Origin: Candidatus Cloacimonadota bacterium
GTDB lineage: Bacteria > Cloacimonadota > Cloacimonadia > Cloacimonadales > TCS61
DNA: 9,391 bases
Direction: 5' to 3'
Assembly: GCA_030596265.1 (NCBI GenBank)
Contig: JAUVKM010000061.1
Span: 1 to 9,391, forward strand
Shown here: one piece after another, positions 1 to 6,445 of the stretch
Layout of the letters: the number at the start of each line of letters is the position of its first letter
How positions within the stretch are numbered: the first letter of the stretch is position 1
The notes under the pieces: model-generated
Seen by the model: the letters and a program-made list of their open reading frames with translations, nothing else
The model's database searches: none
Told to the model about the DNA's origin: nothing
Translations under genes and position numbers: made by a program

Positions 1-1
1 A

Positions 2-1024
2 ATTGATGAAGGTCCTTATTGGAATGCAGATAAAGCACTTGAACTTGGACTCATAGACGGAGTAATCTATGAAGATCAGCTTGAAGATAAGATAAAGGAT
101 AAATTCCAATCTGCTAAAATAGTTAAGAAATATCATAATAATTTAGCCAGTACAGATTGGAGTAAACCAAAAGAAGATAAGGTTGCCATCATCTATGCAA
201 TCGGCAGTATTCATTCAGGAGAAGGACTTCCCGGAAAATCAATTGGTTCGGTAACAACTGCCAAAGCAATTAAACAGGCAAGGGAAAATAAAGCAATAAA
301 AGGTATTATAATCCGTGTAGATAGCGGTGGTGGTTCTGCTCTTGCTTCCGACATTATTGCCAGAGAAGTTGAACTATGTAAAACCGGAAAAAACAAGAAA
401 CCGGTTATAGTTTCTATGGGTGGTGTAGCTGCCAGTGGTGGATATTATATTGCTGCTTTTGCGGATAAAATTATCGCGCAGCCTACCACAATTACAGGTT
501 CAATTGGTGTTATTGGAATATTCCCGGTATTTGAAAGATTGTATGAAAAAATACATGTAAACTGGGATACGGTGAAAAGAGGTGAACATGCAGATCTCTA
601 TTCAACTCACAGACATCCAACAGAAGATGAGAAGAAGCTCGCTAAAGAAGCAATTCATCACTTCTATGATAGGTTTATCTCTATGGTAGCAGAAGGACGT
701 AACCTGCCAAAAGATGATGTTCATAAAATAGCTCAAGGTAGAGTTTGGACAGGTAAACAGGCTTTTGAACGCGGACTAGTTGATGCTCTGGGTGGAATGG
801 ATCTGGCTGTTAAGGAAATGAAAAAACTGGCAGATCTTGAACACGAAGTTAAGTTAGTTGAATTTGAAGGTGATGATGTTGATAAGTCGATTAAAATTGG
901 CATGAAAGCTTCATCATTAATTCCTGACGGATTGAAAACTATTTGGGAATTTGGCACAAAAATGAAAAAATTAGATAGTGAAAACTACTTAATGATCCTA
1001 CCGGTAGAACCGGTAATCAAATAA
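2..1024 (+). CDS. sppA: Signal peptide peptidase SppA (protease IV), C-terminal part
   Basis: This is an inner-membrane serine protease that cleaves remnant signal peptides. The frame is open from base 2, so the 5' end lies outside the window; 340 residues remain. The first ~30 residues (ADKALELGLIDG) match the end of the N-terminal half of a long, two-domain SppA (E. coli protein about 618 aa). The second domain follows: RVDSGGGSALASDII (codons about 317-361) is the oxyanion-type loop, and MGGVAASGGYYIA at 416-454 carries the nucleophilic serine (codon 434-436, equivalent to E. coli Ser409). GSIGVIG and the later WTGKQAFERGLVDALGG segment are also typical. The catalytic lysine belongs to the first domain and would be encoded just upstream of the window. 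The ATG at 416 is internal, not a start. The gene is convergent with the methyltransferase gene and is followed at once by a hairpin terminator. Family assignment is confident. Confidence 0.95.
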   Translation: MDEGPYWNADKALELGLIDGVIYEDQLEDKIKDKFQSAKIVKKYHNNLASTDWSKPKEDKVAIIYAIGSIHSGEGLPGKSIGSVTTAKAIKQARENKAIKGIIIRVDSGGGSALASDIIAREVELCKTGKNKKPVIVSMGGVAASGGYYIAAFADKIIAQPTTITGSIGVIGIFPVFERLYEKIHVNWDTVKRGEHADLYSTHRHPTEDEKKLAKEAIHHFYDRFISMVAEGRNLPKDDVHKIAQGRVWTGKQAFERGLVDALGGMDLAVKEMKKLADLEHEVKLVEFEGDDVDKSIKIGMKASSLIPDGLKTIWEFGTKMKKLDSENYLMILPVEPVIK

Positions 1025-1040
1025 CTCCTCCCTAAAAGAA

Positions 1041-1075
1041 AAGCCCTGTCTCGTTTATCGAGCAGGGCTTTTTGT
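1041..1075 (+). terminator. Rho-independent terminator after sppA, possibly bidirectional
   Basis: AAGCCCTG (1041-1048) pairs with CAGGGCTT (1063-1070), and CTCG (1050-1053) continues the stem with CGAG (1059-1062), leaving one bulged T (1049) and a TTTAT loop. A T-run (TTTTTG) follows on the + strand, 17 nt after the sppA stop. On the - strand the same stem is followed by TTTTCTTTTAGG, so it may also end the convergent methyltransferase transcript about 70 nt past its stop. Confidence 0.9.
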
Positions 1076-1113
1076 TTCTTGAAGCGGAATGTTGGTTAAT
1101 GTTTCTCTCCTGC

Positions 1114-1134
1114 TACGATTTTTCGTACTTTTCT
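1114..1134. other. Small hairpin between convergent genes
   Basis: TACGA (1114-1118), TTTT loop, TCGTA (1123-1127), followed on the + strand by CTTTTCTT. The 5-bp stem is weak. It lies 14 nt past the 3' end of the methyltransferase gene. It could be a minor backup terminator or chance; the stronger structure is at 1041-1075. Confidence 0.25.
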
Positions 1135-1140
1135 TCCTGA

Positions 1141-2154
1141 TTATTGTGAGTACGCCTTATTGATTATATCAAATACTGTTGACTCATAAATCAATTCATA
1201 ATTTGTTTCTTTGTTTTTGAGAAGAGAATCATAAATCTTACTTGCATAATTAATATTAGTTGTGTCTAAAAATCTAAATACAGATGCAGCTAAGTATTCA
1301 TGAGAAAGATCAAAAGATAACCATTTCCTACGTAGAGATTCACAAACTTTTCCAGTAGTATTCGAGCCTGAAAAAATATCAATAACAATATCATTCTCAT
1401 CTGTTAGGAACTTAATAAAAAATTCGGGTAATTTTTCAGGAAATCTTGCTGGATGTGATTTTATTTTTAACTGTTTGCATATACGTAAATATTGTGTATT
1501 GCTTTCGGAATTAGGTATTTGAAGTAGGTTTGGTGGAATTGAACCACCGTTGTCTTTGCCAAAACTTATACTTATATCATGACCTGAAGGTCTTTTTTTG
1601 GGAGTATAATACTTTTCTTGGTTTTTAATAAGTTTTTTCATTCTTTCTGAATAAGAAGATAGAACTTTTTTTACATCTGCTTTGGGAAAATCAGATTTAG
1701 AAAACCACCAAACAGTATTCACTGAATCTTTAACTCTAATTTTTCTTTTATTAACCCATTCGATTGGTGATGGTAACTTTGAAGGATTATGCCAAAAAAA
1801 TTCTTCAGCTAAATTAAAGCCAATATCATCACAGAATCTTATAAGTACTCTATAATTATATAACGATCTTATAGGTCTCCCTTTTTTATAAGAACCTCCT
1901 AAATCTATTACTAAGCTTCCCGTTTCTTTTAAAACTCTCTTTATCTCATAACCAAATTGCATCAACCAATCAACATAAACATTTTGATCTTCATTACCAT
2001 ACTCTTTTTTTCTTAATAAAGCAAATGGAGGTGATGTGATTACTAAATCAACAGAATTGTCTGATATTTTTTTTAATCCCACCAAAGAATCCATAACATA
2101 AGCCTTTCCAAATTTAGAAAAATACAATGGTTTCTGTTGAAACGAACTGAACAT
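1141..2154 (-). CDS. M.PvuII-like DNA (cytosine-N4) methyltransferase
   Basis: The product transfers methyl from SAM to the exocyclic N4 of cytosine in duplex DNA. Catalytic motif IV is TSPPF (residues 40-44), the serine-type form typical of N4-cytosine enzymes. The SAM-binding motif I is DIFSGSNTTG (259-268), C-terminal to it, which is the beta-class order. From memory, long blocks are nearly identical to M.PvuII (336 aa, site CAGCTG): SPPFALLRKKEYGN, NPSKLPSPIEWVNKRKIRV (123-141), NTVWWFSK, GGSIPPNLLQIPNSES and HPARFPEKLPEFF. The predicted 337 aa fits that length. An upstream in-frame ATG at 2197-2199 would add 15 residues, but it lacks a ribosome binding site. The ATG at 2152-2154 has GGAGGA six nt upstream, overlaps the preceding stop as TAATG, and gives the PvuII-like length. 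The gene is co-transcribed with and translationally coupled to the HEAT-repeat gene. CAGCTG specificity is inferred from similarity, not shown. Confidence 0.93.
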   Translation of the reverse strand: MFSSFQQKPLYFSKFGKAYVMDSLVGLKKISDNSVDLVITSPPFALLRKKEYGNEDQNVYVDWLMQFGYEIKRVLKETGSLVIDLGGSYKKGRPIRSLYNYRVLIRFCDDIGFNLAEEFFWHNPSKLPSPIEWVNKRKIRVKDSVNTVWWFSKSDFPKADVKKVLSSYSERMKKLIKNQEKYYTPKKRPSGHDISISFGKDNGGSIPPNLLQIPNSESNTQYLRICKQLKIKSHPARFPEKLPEFFIKFLTDENDIVIDIFSGSNTTGKVCESLRRKWLSFDLSHEYLAASVFRFLDTTNINYASKIYDSLLKNKETNYELIYESTVFDIINKAYSQ

Positions 2155-3635
2155 TAATATTCCTCCAATCGATATATCCAACTTTCCATTATCTTCCACA
2201 AAACTGTTACTGCAAAATATACTTCTGAATCTATTTTTTTTAGTTCCTCAATATCGGTCAAATATTTTTCCTTATCTTGAACACCTAGAATATATGAAAT
2301 CCAAACTCTTGTTTCTTCTTCGTTTAGAAAAGGTAATAAGTCTTTTAAATCAAAATCTGATTTTGATATTGCCCAAGCTGTACCTTGAATTTCGTTTTGA
2401 CTTTTGGATTTGAGAAAAGGAATGACTTCTTTAGTATTCTCCTTAGATAATTTAGCTAAAGCTCTTGCTGCTTCTATCTTTATTATTGGTTCAAATGCGT
2501 TGAAACTATTTACTAAAGATTTTATACTTTCAGTATATCCCATTTCACCTAAAGCCCAAGCAGCTCCAGCTCTTATTTCATGATTTTGATTTTCATCTAA
2601 TAAACAATTTGTTAATAACTTAAAACTTTTAGTGCTTTTGATTTCGCTACAAACAATAACGGCTTCTAATTTATCCACTAAATAGTCACTTGTAATGCAA
2701 TGATTAATAAAGTCGTATCCTTTATTAATTCCATTTCTGGATAAAGTAGCAGCACATTCTAATTTCACATAAATATGTTCATCTTCATCATCCAATTTGG
2801 ATTTTAATAGTTTAATAATTTCTTCGTTTATATCAAAGTAAGAAAGTGCTTTTGCTGAAGCATATCTTTCACTCAATGAAATACTATCTAATTTTTTACC
2901 ATAATAATTGGAATCAATATTTTTTTCACACACAAAATGTTGAGACACTGGAACGACAGAAGCAATAATTTCATTTTCCTTTACATTATCATTCATTACT
3001 ACAATAGGATTAATTATCAGATTTTGTTTACCTTTTCTTAAAGAAAGGGTTATTGTTCTGTTGTCTTCATTTCTTTTAAATTGAATTTTAGGTTTAGTGT
3101 CGTCACTATTTGAAATATATGATATTATCCCATCAGATGAAGCTTTTGAAGCAAACCATGTAATTCTAGTTTCATATCCTTCCTGAGCTCCTTTAGGAGT
3201 TTCTTGTTTGACTGAGCCTTCAATAAACGCTTTTTTTAAATCTGAGACCTTAATATATTGCACCAAATCAGATGCAATCCAATCAACAGGTCTTTCACCT
3301 GATTTTTCACATACAACTAGAGCAACATAATCATTATCGCTTAAACCGAAGTCCCATGCTCTTTCTCTTTCATTAATCGAATGTGACATAGTTATTTCAA
3401 GTTTTGTTTTTGCTCTTGATTCAATTCTCTTTCCGCAATCAACACATAAAAGATCTGGCACTCTAATTCTTTTTATCTTTATAGATTTCCAAATTTTATA
3501 ACTCATTGAACCCCTCTCTAGTTCAATAGGTCTATGATTATGATTTACTAAATCTTCATAAACTTTTTTTGTACCAATTGCACCAATTGAGATTTTTTCC
3601 AAAAAGCTTTCGTCTGATTTAAAATTTCGAGCCAT
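2154..3635 (-). CDS. HEAT-repeat protein with candidate PD-(D/E)XK-like nuclease core; possible restriction enzyme partner
   Basis: I do not recognise this as a named gene. The 493-aa protein appears to have three parts. Residues about 45-140 hold PDLLCVDCGKRIESRAK (60-76), then strand-like LEITMSHS (79-86) and DYVALVVCE (102-110). The order of acid (D61), a second acid (E72) with a nearby lysine (K76), and following hydrophobic strands resembles a PD-(D/E)XK nuclease core, with a CxxC (C64, C67) in the hairpin between the acids. The E-x3-K spacing is not the usual E-x-K, so this is tentative. Residues about 155-240 look beta-rich and match nothing I know. Residues about 255-460 form roughly seven helical repeats of HEAT type (for example EIRAGAAWALGEMG, 353-366, and KIEAARALAKLS, 386-397). 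The start is supported by AAGGAG seven nt upstream of the ATG at 3635. Its stop overlaps the methylase start. By position it should be the restriction or specificity partner of the M.PvuII-like enzyme; an accessory or regulatory role is possible. Confidence 0.7.
   Translation of the reverse strand: MARNFKSDESFLEKISIGAIGTKKVYEDLVNHNHRPIELERGSMSYKIWKSIKIKRIRVPDLLCVDCGKRIESRAKTKLEITMSHSINERERAWDFGLSDNDYVALVVCEKSGERPVDWIASDLVQYIKVSDLKKAFIEGSVKQETPKGAQEGYETRITWFASKASSDGIISYISNSDDTKPKIQFKRNEDNRTITLSLRKGKQNLIINPIVVMNDNVKENEIIASVVPVSQHFVCEKNIDSNYYGKKLDSISLSERYASAKALSYFDINEEIIKLLKSKLDDEDEHIYVKLECAATLSRNGINKGYDFINHCITSDYLVDKLEAVIVCSEIKSTKSFKLLTNCLLDENQNHEIRAGAAWALGEMGYTESIKSLVNSFNAFEPIIKIEAARALAKLSKENTKEVIPFLKSKSQNEIQGTAWAISKSDFDLKDLLPFLNEEETRVWISYILGVQDKEKYLTDIEELKKIDSEVYFAVTVLWKIMESWIYRLEEY
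2161..2166 (-). promoter_or_regulatory. Ribosome binding site that fixes the methyltransferase start
   Basis: On the - strand GGAGGA lies six nt before the ATG at 2154 and inside the last codons of the HEAT-repeat gene. No comparable site precedes the longer start at 2199. With the TAATG stop/start overlap this indicates translational coupling, so methylase synthesis should follow translation of the upstream gene. Confidence 0.85.
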
Positions 3636-3808
3636 ATCTTAACTCCTTCAATTATATTTATTTTACACTTTAAACAATATTGTACAAAATATACATAACC
3701 ACTTTATTATTATCATGAATATTTACTCTTTCTACTTCCAAATCTCAACTTGCTTTTCAATTATTATGTGTCAAATAAAAAAAATCATAAGTTAAGATCA
3801 GCACATGT
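3636..3808. other. Intergenic region between the membrane-protein gene and the nuclease-methylase operon
   Basis: This is 173 nt of very AT-rich DNA. On the - strand an eight-T run (about 3785-3778) follows the stop of the membrane-protein gene by about 25 nt, but I see no good GC stem before it. A TTGACA (- strand, 3774-3769) has no matching -10 at normal spacing. The candidate promoter near 3660-3687 is listed separately. No ORF or RNA gene is visible. Confidence 0.5.
3660..3687 (-). promoter_or_regulatory. Candidate promoter of the nuclease-methylase operon, with palindromes
   Basis: On the - strand TTGTAC (3687-3682) and TAAAAT (3665-3660) are separated by 16 nt, and the -10 lies about 25 nt before the ATG at 3635. 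A perfect 10-bp palindrome ACAATATTGT (3674-3683) and an overlapping 8-bp one TTGTACAA (3680-3687) fall on the -35 and spacer, where a dimeric regulator could bind. In DNA this AT-rich such matches are not rare, so the call is weak. Confidence 0.3.
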
Positions 3809-6217
3809 TCATTCCAATTTTAATGAGATTAAACCTGCTGTTAGGTAACAGACTGAAGCAATGAGAAAAACGAATTTAAAGCCAAATAAGATTGCTAAAA
3901 TTGTTGCTAAAATAGTGCTGATAACCGAGAAAAATCCATTAATTCCCCAAGCCCAGGCAACTCTTGATGTATCCGAATTTTTAATTTTTATCAGACCCTG
4001 TGGAAAGGGGATTCCCATAAAAAATCCTAATGGCATTAGAAACAGGATTGTTATGCAAATTTTTATTATTTCATTTTGGTTCATGAATATTGAAAGGATC
4101 AGCTCTAAACAGAAAAGATATAAAATAGTTATACTTATAATCATCAAACTTGCATAAAATATCCTGCGTTTGGAGGGAAATATTTTATCGGAGAAATAGC
4201 TGCCGATTCCAGAAAATATGAGTAATGCCGAGATTATCACACTCAGAGAATAAGTGGGATGAGATAGAAATAAGATAAGCTTCTGGATGAGCGGCATTTC
4301 CACAAAGAAGAAACCAATACCGATCAAACTAAAATATGCGATTATCTTTCCATTGAGATTATGTTGCTTTTTCCGAATAAAAAATAATGGTAAAACGATC
4401 AAAACAAAACTGATCATCAGAACCGGAATAAGCAGAATGATCAGTGTGAAATATCCCCACTGTGTAAAAGGGATCTTGTCAGTGCCGTATTTCCGGATGT
4501 ATTTAAGCATTTTCATTTTAAAAATATTATAAAAATAGGGTCGGTTATCCGAGGTTATTTTAATATCGAATTCGTAATCTTTGATGAAATTTTGTTTGTT
4601 TTCGGAAAGTAGTTGTTTTGCTGCTAAAAAGTAAATTGGTGTATCGAGTTTGATAAACCTGTTCGTCTCATTTTCTTTAATTCCATCATAATAGCAAATA
4701 TCAAAAAGACGGGATTCACAGAATTCTTTTAAGATGTCCATTTGATATTCTGATACCGGATTTTTGGAAATTACAAGTGTTGTTGCCTGGATACTTCTGA
4801 TAAAGATAATGTGCTTACCGATATCTTTGATTTCCAAATTTTCAAGAGCAGAAATGCAGATATTCAGCAGTTTAAGATTATCTCTTGGAGGATTCACAAC
4901 CCATCTGGTAATTGCCAGCATTCCTTCATCATCCAGATGCTGATAAAAATCTTGAATTGATTCGACCGTATAAAGATAAGTTTCGTTTAAAGCATAAATT
5001 CCCGATGATGCAGTGTTGTAAGTATCCAGCATGGAAATTTCTATTAAATCGTATTTCTCGTTAGAATTTCTAATATAGCCACGAGCTTCTTTTTTTATAA
5101 TTTGGACTTTTATATTATTATAGATATTTCCCGAATATTCTGCAAATTCATTCTTCATCAAAGAGACAACATTCTTGTTCAGTTCAAGTCCGATTATTAT
5201 CTCAAAATTGTGTAATAATGCTTTTAATAAACCCGTCCCGCCACCAACTCCCATGATGAGAGCTTTATCTTTTTTTTCTAAAAGAAAGTAAGGCAGGCTC
5301 GAAGGAATATCATTCAGATATAGAATTGATTTTTTATCTCCATCGAAAGGTGTGATCGCACTCATTCCTTCACCATCATAGAAGATCCCCTTTTGTTCCG
5401 GAACTTGATGTTTGGAAAGAAAACTGAGTCCTACAGTTGATCTTAACCCTTTTGCTTGTACAACTTGTACAAGTCCAAGCGGGGAATATCTCTCTTCAAT
5501 TATTTCTGCTTCCGGCAGATTTAAGGCATAAGAAATTGCTTTGTATTGCGAGATTTTTTTCAGGTTAAGTTTATCAAAAGTAAGATAAAAAAGAGAAGTG
5601 AAAATAATAGAAAAAACTATTGTAAACAAAATGATTTTTTTACTCAGATTTATGGAGAAAACAATTGTGATAATGAATGCAACTATTGTGATAAATAGTA
5701 ACGCAGAAAACGGATGCAGAAAATATGAGATAAAAACAACAAAGATCGCTCCAATTCCGGAACCTGTTAAATTTGAAAAATAAGTTTTGCTGATTGGGAA
5801 TCTCATCAAAGCAATTCCAATGGTTGAAGCTGCAAAAATAAAGGGGATCCCCATCACTACAAAATATAATAAAAGGTAAAATATCTGACGATTATCGATT
5901 CCAATCTCAAAAGGATTAAAGGGGATTTTGCAAAAGATAACAAACCCCAAACTCATTGAAATAGGGAAGAGGATTAATGTAAAAAAAATGAATTTAGTAA
6001 AATGTTTTTCTATCTTGTTTTTAAAGAATATGATTGCCGTTCCACTCACTCCGAAACTTAGAAGTGCCATGCTGATGATGAGCGAAGAAAGATTTTGCCA
6101 TTGCGTAATTGCAAATATCCTGATAAAAATTATTTCATAGCAAAGAATCGTGAAAGAGGTGAAGAAAATAACAGGTTGGATGAATTTAGTTTCTGAATGT
6201 GATATACTGTTTTTCAT
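3809..6217 (-). CDS. Multi-pass membrane protein with central spermidine-synthase-like domain
   Basis: An 802-residue fusion. Residues about 14-215 contain six or so hydrophobic segments (FIQPVIFFTSFTILCYEIIF first). Residues about 235-565 form a soluble Rossmann domain like polyamine aminopropyltransferases: the nucleotide-binding loop IMGVGGGTGLL is at 321-331, an acidic residue at the end of the next strand is E345, and SSGIYALNETYLYTVES (404-420) and TSDNRPYFYNIF (555-566) follow. Residues about 588-802 return to membrane segments, with the family signatures VEMPLIQKLILFLSHPTYSL (639-658), GFFMGIPFPQGL (731-742) and AWAWGINGFFSVISTILA (754-771). Canonical spermidine synthases have GGGDG in the loop; here the acid is replaced by Thr (GGGTG), so polyamine synthesis is doubtful. 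The biochemical role of these large fused proteins is not known to me. The start has AAGGAA seven nt upstream. It lies downstream of pcm on the same strand, 228 nt away. Confidence 0.85.
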   Translation of the reverse strand: MKNSISHSETKFIQPVIFFTSFTILCYEIIFIRIFAITQWQNLSSLIISMALLSFGVSGTAIIFFKNKIEKHFTKFIFFTLILFPISMSLGFVIFCKIPFNPFEIGIDNRQIFYLLLYFVVMGIPFIFAASTIGIALMRFPISKTYFSNLTGSGIGAIFVVFISYFLHPFSALLFITIVAFIITIVFSINLSKKIILFTIVFSIIFTSLFYLTFDKLNLKKISQYKAISYALNLPEAEIIEERYSPLGLVQVVQAKGLRSTVGLSFLSKHQVPEQKGIFYDGEGMSAITPFDGDKKSILYLNDIPSSLPYFLLEKKDKALIMGVGGGTGLLKALLHNFEIIIGLELNKNVVSLMKNEFAEYSGNIYNNIKVQIIKKEARGYIRNSNEKYDLIEISMLDTYNTASSGIYALNETYLYTVESIQDFYQHLDDEGMLAITRWVVNPPRDNLKLLNICISALENLEIKDIGKHIIFIRSIQATTLVISKNPVSEYQMDILKEFCESRLFDICYYDGIKENETNRFIKLDTPIYFLAAKQLLSENKQNFIKDYEFDIKITSDNRPYFYNIFKMKMLKYIRKYGTDKIPFTQWGYFTLIILLIPVLMISFVLIVLPLFFIRKKQHNLNGKIIAYFSLIGIGFFFVEMPLIQKLILFLSHPTYSLSVIISALLIFSGIGSYFSDKIFPSKRRIFYASLMIISITILYLFCLELILSIFMNQNEIIKICITILFLMPLGFFMGIPFPQGLIKIKNSDTSRVAWAWGINGFFSVISTILATILAILFGFKFVFLIASVCYLTAGLISLKLE

Positions 6218-6232
6218 TTAATAATTCCTTGC

Positions 6233-6264
6233 CATAAAGGCACAAAGACACAAAGAAACAAAGA
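6233..6264. repeat. Four-copy 8-bp tandem repeat
   Basis: Four consecutive octamers: CATAAAGG, CACAAAGA, CACAAAGA, AACAAAGA. On the - strand this reads as the CTTTGTGTCTTTGTG type of simple repeat seen between genes in many environmental genomes. It ends three nt before the AAGGAA ribosome binding site (6225-6230) of the membrane-protein gene, so it would lie in the 5' leader or promoter of that gene. Confidence 0.8.
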
Positions 6265-6303
6265 TAATTTATTTTTCTAATTCTTAATAATCCTATCAAA
6301 CTA

Positions 6304-6341
6304 AAACCTTGCGAACCATGTCCGGCTTTTGACGGATGGTT
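6304..6341. repeat. Inverted-repeat hairpin 1 of the pcm downstream cluster
   Basis: AACCAT (6314-6319) pairs with ATGGTT (6336-6341), and CCG (6322-6324) with CGG (6333-6335), leaving a two-base bulge (GT, 6320-6321) and an 8-nt loop. The left flank AAACCTTGCGAA (6304-6315) resembles AAACCTTCGCAA at 6366-6377, so this hairpin belongs to the same repeat family as the arms at 6366-6433. Confidence 0.65.
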
Positions 6342-6365
6342 ACATACAGAGAAATACATCTTGTT

Positions 6366-6433
6366 AAACCTTCGCAATGGTTGATTCTCATTTCCTGACC
6401 ATTACGGAGGTTTCGTTCCTCAACCATCCGTAA
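6366..6433. repeat. Three-arm inverted-repeat element with mutually exclusive hairpins
   Basis: Arm A (6366-6383, AAACCTTCGCAATGGTTG) pairs with arm B (6396-6413) over 18 positions with one mismatch (C6375/A6404) and three G-T wobbles. Arm B also pairs with arm C (6422-6433): TTACGGAGGTT (6402-6412) against AACC-A-TCCGTAA, 11 bp with one bulged A (6426). Arms A and C therefore resemble each other in opposite orientation to B, as in BIME/REP-type elements, and A:B and B:C cannot form together. The element begins 13 nt past the pcm stop and precedes the membrane-protein gene. There is no T-run after either stem on the - strand, so it is not a standard terminator. Confidence 0.75.
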
Positions 6434-6445
6434 GGTCTATATTTT

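Noticed and set aside
2155..2199. N-terminal 15-residue extension of the methyltransferase from the ATG at 2199
   Set aside because: No ribosome binding site, lies wholly within the upstream gene, and makes the protein longer than M.PvuII; the ATG at 2154 has all the supporting signals.
3661..3808. CRISPR array, tRNA or other RNA gene in the intergenic regions
   Set aside because: No spaced direct repeats, no cloverleaf pattern and no RNA motif I can recognise in any gap of the window.
3861..6140. Several + strand open frames antisense to the membrane-protein gene
   Set aside because: They are low-complexity Ile/Lys-rich antisense frames without ribosome binding sites, explained by the coding strand.
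6186..6377. Short - strand open frame of 63 codons upstream of the membrane-protein gene
   Set aside because: It runs through the octamer repeat and one hairpin of the repeat cluster, has no good ribosome binding site and no protein-like composition.
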